Shown piece by piece: positions 1 through 8,789 of a stretch of DNA of 34,250 bases (position 1 is the stretch's first letter; the number at the start of each line of letters is the position of its first letter). The translations under genes were made by a program, and so were the position numbers. The notes beneath the pieces were generated by a model. It did no database searches, was not told the DNA's origin, and worked only from the letters and a program-made list of their open reading frames with translations. The stretch comes from an uncultured Lachnospiraceae bacterium (GTDB lineage Bacteria; Bacillota; Clostridia; Lachnospirales; Lachnospiraceae): NCBI GenBank assembly GCA_947593735.1, contig CANQDT010000026.1:1-34250 (forward strand), written 5' to 3'.

Positions 1-4
1 AAGC

Positions 5-22
5 AGCCACCGAAAGATGGCT
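5..22 (-). terminator. Probable intrinsic terminator after the sensor kinase gene
   Basis: On the minus strand AGCCATC and GGTGGCT form a 7-bp stem (one G-T pair) with a TTTC loop, about 57 bases after the kinase stop codon. The bases that would show a T-run lie outside the window, so the call rests on the hairpin and its position only. No response regulator start is visible between the kinase stop and this hairpin. Confidence 0.5.
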
Positions 23-78
23 TGTTTGTTGTGCGCATAAAGTTATGGATACCCTCTACCTCTCATTTTCAATCTTCT

Positions 79-1836
79 CTACCTCTTCTTTTTTATGGTC
101 AGGCTCACGCAGGATCCCATCATCGGCACGCTTTCCAGCTTCAGGCAGCTTTCCAGATTGTAAAAGAGACACAGCCGTTTCTCGATATTCTTAATCCCAT
201 AGTGATTTCCCTTATCCGGTTCGGCGCCGTCGTCGCCGCTGAGCTTTTCCGCATCAATCCCGACGCCGTTGTCGGTCACTGTGAGCGTGATGGTGCCGTC
301 CTCATCCTCTTCGTCCCATCCGCCGACCGTAATGGTCCCCCTGCCGTCCGTGCTCTCCGCCAAGCCGTGCACGATGGCGTTTTCGATCAACGGCTGAAGC
401 GTGATCTTGGGGATCTTATAGTCCCAGATCGCCTCGTCGACGTCGACCACAAACTTGATTTTCCCTTTAAAGCGTATCTGCTGGATCGCGATATACGATT
501 TGCACAATTCAATTTCCTCGCCGATCGTCACGATATCCTCGCCGTGGTTCAGGGTTAATTTGTAATACCGCGCGAGCGCCTGCACGATCCTGCTGACATT
601 CTCCCGCTCGCCTTTTTGCGCCATCCAGTTGATCATATCGAGCGTATTATACAAAAAGTGTGGATTGATCTGGGACTGCAGCGCTTTCAGCTCCTCGACC
701 CTTTTTTCTTCGCCCAGCTCAAACTGTCTCTCAAGGAGAAGCTCGATCTGCCCGACCATGTAATTATAATTGGAGATCAGCGTCCCGATCTCGTCGTGAT
801 ATTCCTCGACATCGAGCGTGTTCAGCTTGCCCTCCTTCACGCCGAGCATCGTATCCGACAGCAGCAGGATCCGCCTGGTGATCGATTTCGTGATCAGCAG
901 TACGATGACAAACATAAAAACGCAGATCGCGAGATAGAACAGGATGAGCGGCATCACATTGCTCCGCGCGCTTTCAAACAGACGATACTCCGGGACGAGC
1001 GTCAGGATCTCCACGCCGTCAAAATCCGTCGCCGTCCGCATCCCAAGGTAACGCCTGCCGTGAATGGTCTTCTCGCTCAACCGGGTCCCAAGCGATTGTT
1101 CCTGTGCCTCGGAAATCCCGATCTGATCCAGTTTTTCCCTGTCGTTCGCCGTGATCAGCGTCCCGTCCTTATCGCGGATATAAATGACCTGCCTGTCGAT
1201 GGAAGTGACCATATTCCCTTTCACTTCCTCCAGCGCGAGGTTCAGCGTCAGGATACCAAATTCTTCCTCATAGTTCAGCAAATTCGGTATAATACGGGTG
1301 ATCGAAAGATAAGTTTCTTCTTCCCCGTTTCTGGAGCCGGACATCCATACCGGTTTGCTCCCGTTCCGGGCGGTTTTTTTCGCCAGCTCCTTCCCTCTCG
1401 CGGAATTCAGGTCCTGGATGCTCGGCAGGGCGGATTGAAACGCCAGATAATCATTTTTCAGGAAAAACAGCATATTGGAAAACTCAGCGCTGTAATCCAT
1501 CGTATCCAGATACGACTGGATCTCCTGAAATTTGATGTATTGGCTCGCGTAATCCTTTTCCCTGTAGATCCGGTTCAGCCTCGTATTGATATATTGATTG
1601 GTGGAAATAATGCCGGAGATCGTGTTCATCTTTTCCATCTGGTTCGTCAGATTTTCCACGGTCTGGTCATAATTGATCGTAACGATATTTTTGTAATTCT
1701 CCATGGACATACGGTAAGTCGCGAGCATGGCGATCAGAAAAATGGACGACAGCACGAGAAAACCGACCAGGGAAAAAGAAACGAAGATCTTTTTTTCTAA
1801 TGATAAATTATGGATCCATGTTTTTATTTTTTTCAT
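79..1836 (-). CDS. YesM/LytS-type membrane sensor histidine kinase
   Basis: This 585-residue inner-membrane kinase senses an extracellular signal and should phosphorylate an AraC-type response regulator. The sequence shows a first membrane helix near residues 17-41, an extracytoplasmic sensor of about 250 residues, a second helix near 293-316, then a HAMP region to about 370. The His_kinase motif QSQINPHFLYNTLD (387-400, phospho-acceptor His393) is the family signature. The ATP-binding part has an N-box LQPLIENAIVHG (480-491), DNGVGID (522-528) and a YGIKNI G-box near 546. The ATG overlaps the TGA of the upstream solute-binding protein gene (ATGA), so the two are translationally coupled. Family members usually sit beside a YesN-type regulator; none is in this window. 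The kinase call is firm; the ligand is unknown. Confidence 0.95.
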   Translation of the reverse strand: MKKIKTWIHNLSLEKKIFVSFSLVGFLVLSSIFLIAMLATYRMSMENYKNIVTINYDQTVENLTNQMEKMNTISGIISTNQYINTRLNRIYREKDYASQYIKFQEIQSYLDTMDYSAEFSNMLFFLKNDYLAFQSALPSIQDLNSARGKELAKKTARNGSKPVWMSGSRNGEEETYLSITRIIPNLLNYEEEFGILTLNLALEEVKGNMVTSIDRQVIYIRDKDGTLITANDREKLDQIGISEAQEQSLGTRLSEKTIHGRRYLGMRTATDFDGVEILTLVPEYRLFESARSNVMPLILFYLAICVFMFVIVLLITKSITRRILLLSDTMLGVKEGKLNTLDVEEYHDEIGTLISNYNYMVGQIELLLERQFELGEEKRVEELKALQSQINPHFLYNTLDMINWMAQKGERENVSRIVQALARYYKLTLNHGEDIVTIGEEIELCKSYIAIQQIRFKGKIKFVVDVDEAIWDYKIPKITLQPLIENAIVHGLAESTDGRGTITVGGWDEEDEDGTITLTVTDNGVGIDAEKLSGDDGAEPDKGNHYGIKNIEKRLCLFYNLESCLKLESVPMMGSCVSLTIKKKR

Positions 1837-3428
1837 TTGCTTTTTTCCTTATTCTTTTTGAATTTGGTCAGTTTTTTCTGCACATCATCAATATAACGGT
1901 CCAGCCCTGCCTCCCGCATTTTCCGGTTCGCCCGTTCCAGGTCTTCATCCAGGTTGTTGACGATCCCGCACTGGAGCGGCGTATAATACTGGTCGTTCAC
2001 TCTTTTCATCCGCGCGTAATACGGGGATTCCGTATCCTCGTCCATAGAAACCAGGAACCCATACAGCGGGCTGTAGTCTTTCGCCCAGACTCCGTTTTCT
2101 TCTTTCCTGTCCATAAATTCCTGCCAGTCCGGGTCGAGGGAGCCAGTGTCCTCCACATCCAGATATCCGTCCTGCAGCCCGGTCCAGCCGGAAAAAATAT
2201 TTTTCTCCGGGATCCCTTCCGTCGTTACCTTGCTGTCTTTCAGATAATAATGCTTTCCGTCGACCCCGTAGTGCAGCAGCATATAATAGTCCCTGTCCGT
2301 ATGCGCCTTTTCGATAAAGCGCATGGCAGTCTCCGGATACATACAGCGCTCGTTGATCGAAGTGCAGGTGTTTCCCGCGTTCGAGCTTTTATAAACCGTT
2401 TTTTCCGTAATATCCCCATATTCCAGATACCGGTACTGCCAGTCCGGATGCAGCTCATACGAAGGGGAAACGACCATATCGTCCATCGTCCACGTTCCCA
2501 TCGTCATCGACGCGATCCGTTTCCCGGCGATCATCTGCTTCGCTTCCTCTTCCGTCGTATTTCCCGGTCGTTCCAGGATATCTTCGGACACAATGCCGTC
2601 CCGGTACCATTTCTGCGCGTATTCGATGACTTTTTTATACTCCGCCGTTTCATACCGGTTGACCACCTTGTAGGGGTCGTCATAGGATACGACGATCCAC
2701 GGCGTATCCTCTGACGAATTGATCTCCATATATTTATCGCCGGCAAGGAGCTTCCAGAGCGACGTCCAGAACCGGCTGTCCAAAATACTGACGCTGTTTT
2801 TGTATTCCGGGTCATCTTTCGCGCGGTACAGATATTGTTCCATCGTATCAATATCAGTCACGGGAGGGAGATCCCATTTCTTTCTCAAATCCTCGCGGTA
2901 CAAGAAGCCGAACGCGGTGGTACTGACCGGCCGGTCGATATCGATGCCGGGGATCCCGTATAACTTCCCGTCGATCTCAAACGATTCGAGCAGGTCTTCC
3001 CCGGTCAGCCGGTATTTTTCTGCCAGATCCGGCACATCCTTCAGGTATGGTTTCATATCCAGAAAAACATTTTTGTTTACCATAGACGTGAAATCCGAAA
3101 AATTCCCTCCGACATAGAGGTCGTATTCCCCGGAATAAATCTTCTGCCAGATCGCACTTTTATCCTCGCTCCATGGAACGAAATCAAACCGTACCCTGCA
3201 GTTTAAATCGCGGACGGTCAGGGCGTCCAGCTGTTGATAAAATTCTTCCATCCCCGTCTCCGGTTCCGTCCCCATCGTAAAGGCTTTCAGTTTAATGACG
3301 GAATTGCCGTCTTCCTGCCCGCTCGCTTCCGTGGAGCGTCCGCCGCCGCATCCCGCCGACACGATGGCGGCAAACAACAGAAGGATAAAAAGGGCGATCC
3401 CCGCCGATCTGTTTCCTGATGATTTCAA
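1833..3428 (-). CDS. Solute-binding lipoprotein, LipO/YtcQ-like (ABC transporter family 1)
   Basis: This 531-residue protein is an extracellular solute-binding lipoprotein. Its N-terminus is a hydrophobic segment ending in a lipobox (VSAGC, lipidated Cys27), followed by a typical family 1 binding fold. The C-terminus, from about residue 450, resembles the DUF3502 region found in LipO-like oligosaccharide-binding proteins. The start is TTG: GGAGG lies 7 bases upstream, and the nearby ATG (about 5 bases earlier) is out of frame and stops at once. It is the first gene of a two-gene unit, with its stop overlapping the kinase start. No ABC permease or ATPase is present, so it may deliver ligand to a remote transporter or act as the ligand-presenting partner of the kinase. 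The ligand cannot be read from the sequence. Confidence 0.88.
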   Translation of the reverse strand: MKSSGNRSAGIALFILLLFAAIVSAGCGGGRSTEASGQEDGNSVIKLKAFTMGTEPETGMEEFYQQLDALTVRDLNCRVRFDFVPWSEDKSAIWQKIYSGEYDLYVGGNFSDFTSMVNKNVFLDMKPYLKDVPDLAEKYRLTGEDLLESFEIDGKLYGIPGIDIDRPVSTTAFGFLYREDLRKKWDLPPVTDIDTMEQYLYRAKDDPEYKNSVSILDSRFWTSLWKLLAGDKYMEINSSEDTPWIVVSYDDPYKVVNRYETAEYKKVIEYAQKWYRDGIVSEDILERPGNTTEEEAKQMIAGKRIASMTMGTWTMDDMVVSPSYELHPDWQYRYLEYGDITEKTVYKSSNAGNTCTSINERCMYPETAMRFIEKAHTDRDYYMLLHYGVDGKHYYLKDSKVTTEGIPEKNIFSGWTGLQDGYLDVEDTGSLDPDWQEFMDRKEENGVWAKDYSPLYGFLVSMDEDTESPYYARMKRVNDQYYTPLQCGIVNNLDEDLERANRKMREAGLDRYIDDVQKKLTKFKKNKEKSK

Positions 3429-3461
3429 TTCATTTCCTCCCTCTCAGCTTCATCGTCCCCT

Positions 3462-3538
3462 AAAAAAGTAAGGAACTGCCGCAAATATAAGTTACGGGTT
3501 CCGACGCGACCAGCCGGTCGGCCGGAACCCATTCCTTA
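3462..3538 (-). terminator. Nested hairpin terminator, possible attenuator, after the seven-gene operon
   Basis: Read on the minus strand, an inner stem pairs GGGTTCCG (3530-3523) with CGGAACCC (3503-3496). An outer stem pairs TAAGGAA (3538-3532) with TTCCTTA (3475-3469). A C and six T residues follow (3467-3462), giving a good intrinsic terminator for transcripts coming from the upstream operon. GGAAC inside the right inner arm can pair instead with GTTCC near 3476-3472, so two mutually exclusive folds are possible. Confidence 0.7.
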
Positions 3539-3567
3539 TTTTACAACACTCCCCTGTCGAATGTCAT
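3538..3567 (-). promoter_or_regulatory. Candidate sigma-A promoter for the solute-binding protein/kinase operon
   Basis: ATGACA at 3567-3562 and TAAAAT at 3543-3538 are separated by 18 bases on the minus strand, five of six matches each to the -35 and -10 consensus. They sit just after the stop codon of the lyase gene and upstream of the hairpin. Transcripts would begin near 3531 and would lack the left arm of the outer terminator stem. Confidence 0.45.
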
Positions 3568-3571
3568 CTAT

Positions 3572-6500
3572 TTATTTCTCTACCGTCAGCAGGATCCGGT
3601 ATTTCTGTACCTGCCCGTTCAGGGATACCTTTGCGATCACCCTGGTCGTCCCGGCTTTTTTCGCCGTGATCGTCCCGTTATCGGAAACCCGGGCGATCCC
3701 GCTGTTCTTCACTGAATAGGACACTTTCGCGCTGCCGTCCTTCACGATCCGGAACGACGACGTTTCATTTACGCTCATTTCCTTGGTAAGTTCTGTCACC
3801 GGAGTGCCGGCGTCCGTTGTTACGACGCTGCCGAGCGCGCGCACCGTTCCCGGTACTTTCTTCTTGTTGACGACCTTTAACGTGATCGTCGTCTTTGTCG
3901 TGACGCCGCCTTTGGTCACATAGATACCGATATCCGTTTTTCCGGCTTTCAGCGCCCGGATGTCTCCCGACTGGGAAACAGAGGCGATCTCCGGCTTGCT
4001 GGAAACAAGCTGTACGTTTACATTCGGATCGCTCGGAATGGCAATGGAGCCTTTCTGCCCGGCTGCCATGTTCCGGTATACCTGCGCGGACGCGTCCGCC
4101 GCGGGCATCTGCGCCCCGTCATCCGGTTTCGTCTCTGTGTTTCCGCTCTGGTTCCCTGCGCTGCCCGTCATACCGCCGCCGGTAATGGTCGCGCCGCCGG
4201 AGGCGCTGTTTCCGCTTCCGCTGCCGGAAGTAGTCGTCCCGGTAAAGGTCGCATTGTTCTGTCCCTGCGGATACATGATCAGGATCTCGCCCGCCGGGAT
4301 CCGTACCGAGGATCCGGTCACCACGGAACCGGTTCTCGCGTTTACCAGCGACTGATTCACGACCTCAACGGTCTTATCTTCCGTGCCGTTATTCACGGCG
4401 ACATAGAGCTTATTGCCCGCGCTGTGGGTAAGCCCCGCGACGGTTACGCCGTCCTCCTGATATAAGGTCTTCACATCCAGGGATCCGCGCGCCGCTGTTT
4501 TCGGGAAGAGAACCGTGAAATAGTCTTCCCTGACAGCGCTCGTGACCCTCAGCACATCGACAACAGGGTCGTCGGCGTTTGCCCGGACAGGAAGCGTACC
4601 GGAAGCCGCGTGGCTCGCCTCAACCTCATATGACTCCGGATTACCTTTCAGGAAGGTCAGCTCCAGATCGATATTATTAAAGCATTTTGCCGTAAACTTG
4701 TTGGTCCCGTCGAAGGTGATCCCGCCGTCGGCGTAGGTCTTCGCCGTCGACAGCGTATAATTGGACCGGGTGACCGTTCCGGGCGTCACTTTATCCCAGA
4801 TAACGACCGCCTCGAACCCGCCTTTCCAGAAAGCGAAATTCCTGGTCCAGTTTCCGTCCGGGTTCTGCGCCGAGATATAATCCATATAATCCGACGTGAA
4901 CCAGTCCTTGTTCACCGACGACCCGGGACCGCCCGCGTAAAATCCGCCGTTCCGGTCGAACTGGAGAAGGCTGTGGGCAGGAGTTTCCCTGTACCAGTGC
5001 GAATCCCAGTAACTATTGATACCCGGATCGACAACCAGCGGGACGTTGTCCGCGTACATGATGAACGACATCTGGTCATAATGGCCATGGGCGATTGCAT
5101 TCTTAAAGTTGTTGAATGAAATATACGTCTCTTTGGAATCAAAATTATTCCTCATGATGTAGTTGCCCCACTCGGTCGTCGCGTCAGAAGTCTTCAGGTT
5201 TAATACCTGCGCCCACTGATCGTCGTACTCGGACAGATCGAGCGTTCTTCCGAAGAACAGCTGCGCGTAGCTCTGCTCCCCGTTCCAGAGGCCGGGCAGC
5301 GGGCGTCCCGCCCTTACCCATGTCACATACAGCTTCAATCCCAACGCGGGATCCAGCTTATAAATTTCGTCATAATATAGTCCGCAGAGGAAGAACGCGT
5401 TGCCGTCGCTCTGCGAATCGTCCCCGATCGGAGGATAGGAGATCCGTCCGCCGTTGCCGGAGTACGCCGGCGTCTGCTGGTTCACCATAAATTCCAGCGC
5501 CTTGGAAAGCCGGTACGTCGGATCCGCGAACATATCAAAATTGATCAGGTTCCGGTACGCTTTCGCGAGGATCAGATACTTCTGCGTACATTCGACATGA
5601 TACCGGATCGATTCCGGATACCCGCCGTCATCCCGGTATACGTTTTTCATCTGTTCCTCATTGACGCGGCGGCCGTTATCAATATACTGCACCGAATAAT
5701 CCAGATGCGCATGACCGGTTCCGTCGTCCAGCGCGGCGATCGCGATCTGGGCGGCGCCGGCTGCCTCGTCCATTTCCCAGTTGCCACCCCAGCCCTCGTT
5801 GTCGTCCTCGGTGATCTCGGTCCGATCCCGGAGGTCCATGAGCATATCGGTCAGCAGTTCAAACTGGCGCATCAGATATTCGCGTTCCTCATCTTCGTAC
5901 AATCCGTCCACATTGCGGATGATCGAGTACGTGTTGGCGATCGAACTCGCGTTTCGTCCCGCCTGCACCGCGCCGTAAGCGTCGATCCCGTTCGGTCTGT
6001 AATTATGGATCTGCCATGTCTGCGTTCCCTGCAAATGGTCGTTCATGAAGATCGACAGAAAATGTTTCGCGTACTCCGCGTACGTCCTGTCGTTGGTGAC
6101 CTGATAGCAGATCGCCGCCTGCTGCATCAGGATATTGGGCGTGGATGTAAAGGAATACGTATAGGACTTTGTCTTATTGTAGATCTCCGGGCTTATCCCT
6201 GTCTCCTGCCCATCCTTATCCAGATAATGGATCTGCATGGTAATTCCCTGATACTCCATGACGCCGATGTTCCGGACGGTGAGATAGAACGTGTAGCTCT
6301 GGGCGTTGTCAATATCAAATGTCGCGGAGGTCCAGGTCACGCTGCTGTCGCGGTCCGGATTTTCCATATAGAGGGAATAATTTCCGGACGCCGCCAGCCC
6401 GTATCCGTCATTCAGACGGTTATATACGCTCGTTTTCCCGTTTCCGGTCACTTTACTGGTCCATTTGTCAACCTTGCTGCGGACTGTTTTCCCGTCCACA

Positions 6501-8767
6501 ACCGTATCGGAGCCGTCCTCAAAGCTTGGGTTTGGCAGCGTCAGCGAGATATCCTTCCCATCGACCGTCTTGTGCGCCGTCAGGTTATCCACCCACGCGT
6601 GACCGATCCCGTTTACATTGGTTTCATTATCCCTGCCGTCCAGGGTAAGCGTGATATATGCTTTTTCCGTCCCTTCCGGCGTCGTAATGCCATACTCGGT
6701 CGTCGACCATGCGGGATATTTGTCGAGCAGCGCGTTGTACTTCTCCACACTGCCGTTCATGCCGGTCGCTTCCGCCATTTCCCGTACCGTGGACATTTCA
6801 TTTTTATCAACGTTTTCTTTGATATCCAGGAACGTCGGATCCGCTTTGAACGTATTCCGGAATTCTTTCAGCTCGTCTTCCGCGTAGAAAACCGTCGAAT
6901 TTGGTTCTACCTGCGTACGGATGCAGATGCTGTCCCTCAGTTCCCGATATTTCGTATGCACGTCCGCCAGGGCGATCCCGACCGTGAACGGGCTTACCGT
7001 ATTGTCCTTGTAAATGCTCCTTAACTGATCAATCGATTCCCGAAGCGCGTCAATAGCTGCCTGAGAATACATTCCGACCGTTTCGGTGGATTTTTGCTCA
7101 TATCCGACTACATCCGCCGTCACAAGTTCTTCTTTTAATTTGATCTGCTTCTCGCACTCTTTCTGCAGCGCCAGGCGGTCGACCGTATCCAACTGGAACT
7201 GCAGGGTCAGAGGCAGCGTGGCGGACGCGTTTCCGTAAAGATGCACGCTCTCGCCGTCCATGCCGCCGATGGTAAGCGTCAGGGTCTTGTCGCTCTTGCT
7301 TGCCGCCGTCGCGGCAGCGTTGGTCACATAAGGATACCGTCTGATTCCCGACAGGTCCTGAGCGGTATCGAAGATGTAATTGTAGTGACCGGCAGGCTGC
7401 TGGTCCTTCAGCTTGTTCTGTGAAAACAGGTTCTTGACCGTAACATTCGGCCATGTGTAATTTTTCCCGAGATAGAAGTCCAGATATCCCTGACCGCCGC
7501 CGATCGCCAGTCGCGCGTCGACAAAGGATTCCGGCACTTTGCTGAGGTCAAACTGCGCGTACGCGTACTGCGCCTGTTCGCCTTCCCCGCCGACGCTCAG
7601 ATCCGAACTCGCGCTTGAGCCGACCGACTTCGGGGTAACGACGGTAGCGAAATTGGTATCCGCTTCCATGATCCCGTAGTAATCCGACAGGACGTCGCTC
7701 TGCTGATACCAGTCGATGGCACGCATCATACCGTACCGCCATCCCTGATCGTCGTTGAAGTTGCATATAAATTTCCGGATGTCCGTCGTATACTGGATCG
7801 CGTCGTCATCCATATTGGTATCAAATTCGCGCGTCTTTACATACGGATGCTCATAACCCTCCTGCAATACGCGCTCGGACCGCGCGATCTGCTGTTCCAG
7901 CACATTTTTGGCTGCCAGCGGATGCAGCTCCGGATTGATCAGGAGCAGTCCCTTCGCTTTGAATACATATCCTTCCAGGCGCGCCCGGTAAGTGGAATAA
8001 ACGAGATCGCGTCCCTGCTCCCGGTATGCGCTCTTTTTCTCCTCGCCCTCTTTCGGCGTATTGTCGGTCTGAACCGACTCAATAAAGGCGATCCCTGCCT
8101 GGAGCAGCCGCTGGGCGGCAAGATTACCGTTTTTGACGGTCCTGCACTCCTCGATCTCCCGCCGGAACTCATTCAGGCTGTCCTGACTTCTCTGCCCGGG
8201 CTTCATCTGATCCGCGTTTCTCGCGATCTGCCCGGACGTCTGGAAATATTCCGCGGTATTCTCACACAGTTCGAGCATCCTCGTCCTTGACCGTTCTCCG
8301 AGCTCCGCCGCGACCTCATCCGGGTCATGGACCGTCAATATGACGATCCGGAGATTCCGCGTCATCGTCACATCATTCTTCGTCAGGGTCGCCGTAACAA
8401 CGACCGGCGTATCAACAAGCACCTGCGATACGATATGGCCCGCCGAGGTAAGCACGCCCTCCTGGCTGGACTGATAGGTGATCGTTACGCCGCCCGACCC
8501 GGAAGGAAACGTAATATCCTGCAGGATCGAGATGTTGTCATAATCGTCCAGCGCGTCATACTGTGCTTTTACTGCCTGATAATCCTCGCTGTCTTCGTCC
8601 ACGTCTGCCGCCGCTTCTTCGGGGGCGTCCGTCTCCGCGTCCATGAGAGTCGCATCAGCGTCCTCTTCCCGGACTGGTTCGTCTGCCCTGACGCTCAGAC
8701 ACCCAGAAGAAAACAGCATGGAAACTGCCAGGATGACAGCTAATATTTTTTTCATTCCTTTTTTCAT
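3572..8767 (-). CDS. Large secreted heparinase II/III-like polysaccharide lyase with Big_2 domains
   Basis: This 1731-residue protein has a signal peptide (about residues 1-28) and an atrophied Ig-like domain near 60-145. A long helical and beta-rich middle follows, then an alpha/alpha-toroid region near 880-1170. The lyase core carries IAHGHYDQMSF (1225-1235, with His1227, His1229 and Asp1231) and VVDPG (1245-1249), the pattern of heparinase II/III C-terminal domains, plus a conserved-looking His1265. A Gly/Ser linker (about 1500-1560) leads to two Big_2 domains (about 1570-1634 and 1660-1731). Such enzymes cleave uronic-acid polysaccharides by beta-elimination; the exact PL family and substrate are not clear. 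The ATG at 8767 has AAGGA 8 bases upstream. It is the last gene of the seven-gene operon, 22 bases after its neighbour. Confidence 0.82.
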   Translation of the reverse strand: MKKGMKKILAVILAVSMLFSSGCLSVRADEPVREEDADATLMDAETDAPEEAAADVDEDSEDYQAVKAQYDALDDYDNISILQDITFPSGSGGVTITYQSSQEGVLTSAGHIVSQVLVDTPVVVTATLTKNDVTMTRNLRIVILTVHDPDEVAAELGERSRTRMLELCENTAEYFQTSGQIARNADQMKPGQRSQDSLNEFRREIEECRTVKNGNLAAQRLLQAGIAFIESVQTDNTPKEGEEKKSAYREQGRDLVYSTYRARLEGYVFKAKGLLLINPELHPLAAKNVLEQQIARSERVLQEGYEHPYVKTREFDTNMDDDAIQYTTDIRKFICNFNDDQGWRYGMMRAIDWYQQSDVLSDYYGIMEADTNFATVVTPKSVGSSASSDLSVGGEGEQAQYAYAQFDLSKVPESFVDARLAIGGGQGYLDFYLGKNYTWPNVTVKNLFSQNKLKDQQPAGHYNYIFDTAQDLSGIRRYPYVTNAAATAASKSDKTLTLTIGGMDGESVHLYGNASATLPLTLQFQLDTVDRLALQKECEKQIKLKEELVTADVVGYEQKSTETVGMYSQAAIDALRESIDQLRSIYKDNTVSPFTVGIALADVHTKYRELRDSICIRTQVEPNSTVFYAEDELKEFRNTFKADPTFLDIKENVDKNEMSTVREMAEATGMNGSVEKYNALLDKYPAWSTTEYGITTPEGTEKAYITLTLDGRDNETNVNGIGHAWVDNLTAHKTVDGKDISLTLPNPSFEDGSDTVVDGKTVRSKVDKWTSKVTGNGKTSVYNRLNDGYGLAASGNYSLYMENPDRDSSVTWTSATFDIDNAQSYTFYLTVRNIGVMEYQGITMQIHYLDKDGQETGISPEIYNKTKSYTYSFTSTPNILMQQAAICYQVTNDRTYAEYAKHFLSIFMNDHLQGTQTWQIHNYRPNGIDAYGAVQAGRNASSIANTYSIIRNVDGLYEDEEREYLMRQFELLTDMLMDLRDRTEITEDDNEGWGGNWEMDEAAGAAQIAIAALDDGTGHAHLDYSVQYIDNGRRVNEEQMKNVYRDDGGYPESIRYHVECTQKYLILAKAYRNLINFDMFADPTYRLSKALEFMVNQQTPAYSGNGGRISYPPIGDDSQSDGNAFFLCGLYYDEIYKLDPALGLKLYVTWVRAGRPLPGLWNGEQSYAQLFFGRTLDLSEYDDQWAQVLNLKTSDATTEWGNYIMRNNFDSKETYISFNNFKNAIAHGHYDQMSFIMYADNVPLVVDPGINSYWDSHWYRETPAHSLLQFDRNGGFYAGGPGSSVNKDWFTSDYMDYISAQNPDGNWTRNFAFWKGGFEAVVIWDKVTPGTVTRSNYTLSTAKTYADGGITFDGTNKFTAKCFNNIDLELTFLKGNPESYEVEASHAASGTLPVRANADDPVVDVLRVTSAVREDYFTVLFPKTAARGSLDVKTLYQEDGVTVAGLTHSAGNKLYVAVNNGTEDKTVEVVNQSLVNARTGSVVTGSSVRIPAGEILIMYPQGQNNATFTGTTTSGSGSGNSASGGATITGGGMTGSAGNQSGNTETKPDDGAQMPAADASAQVYRNMAAGQKGSIAIPSDPNVNVQLVSSKPEIASVSQSGDIRALKAGKTDIGIYVTKGGVTTKTTITLKVVNKKKVPGTVRALGSVVTTDAGTPVTELTKEMSVNETSSFRIVKDGSAKVSYSVKNSGIARVSDNGTITAKKAGTTRVIAKVSLNGQVQKYRILLTVEK

Positions 8768-8789
8768 AGCCTGGTTCCTTTCTTCTATG

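Noticed and set aside
616..1800. 394-codon plus-strand frame opposite the sensor kinase
   Set aside because: Antisense to a well-supported gene; arginine/histidine/isoleucine-rich composition typical of a shadow frame, no domain and no ribosome binding site.
5597..7024. 475-codon plus-strand frame opposite the heparinase-like gene
   Set aside because: Same shadow pattern as other antisense frames; the opposite strand encodes a coherent lyase.
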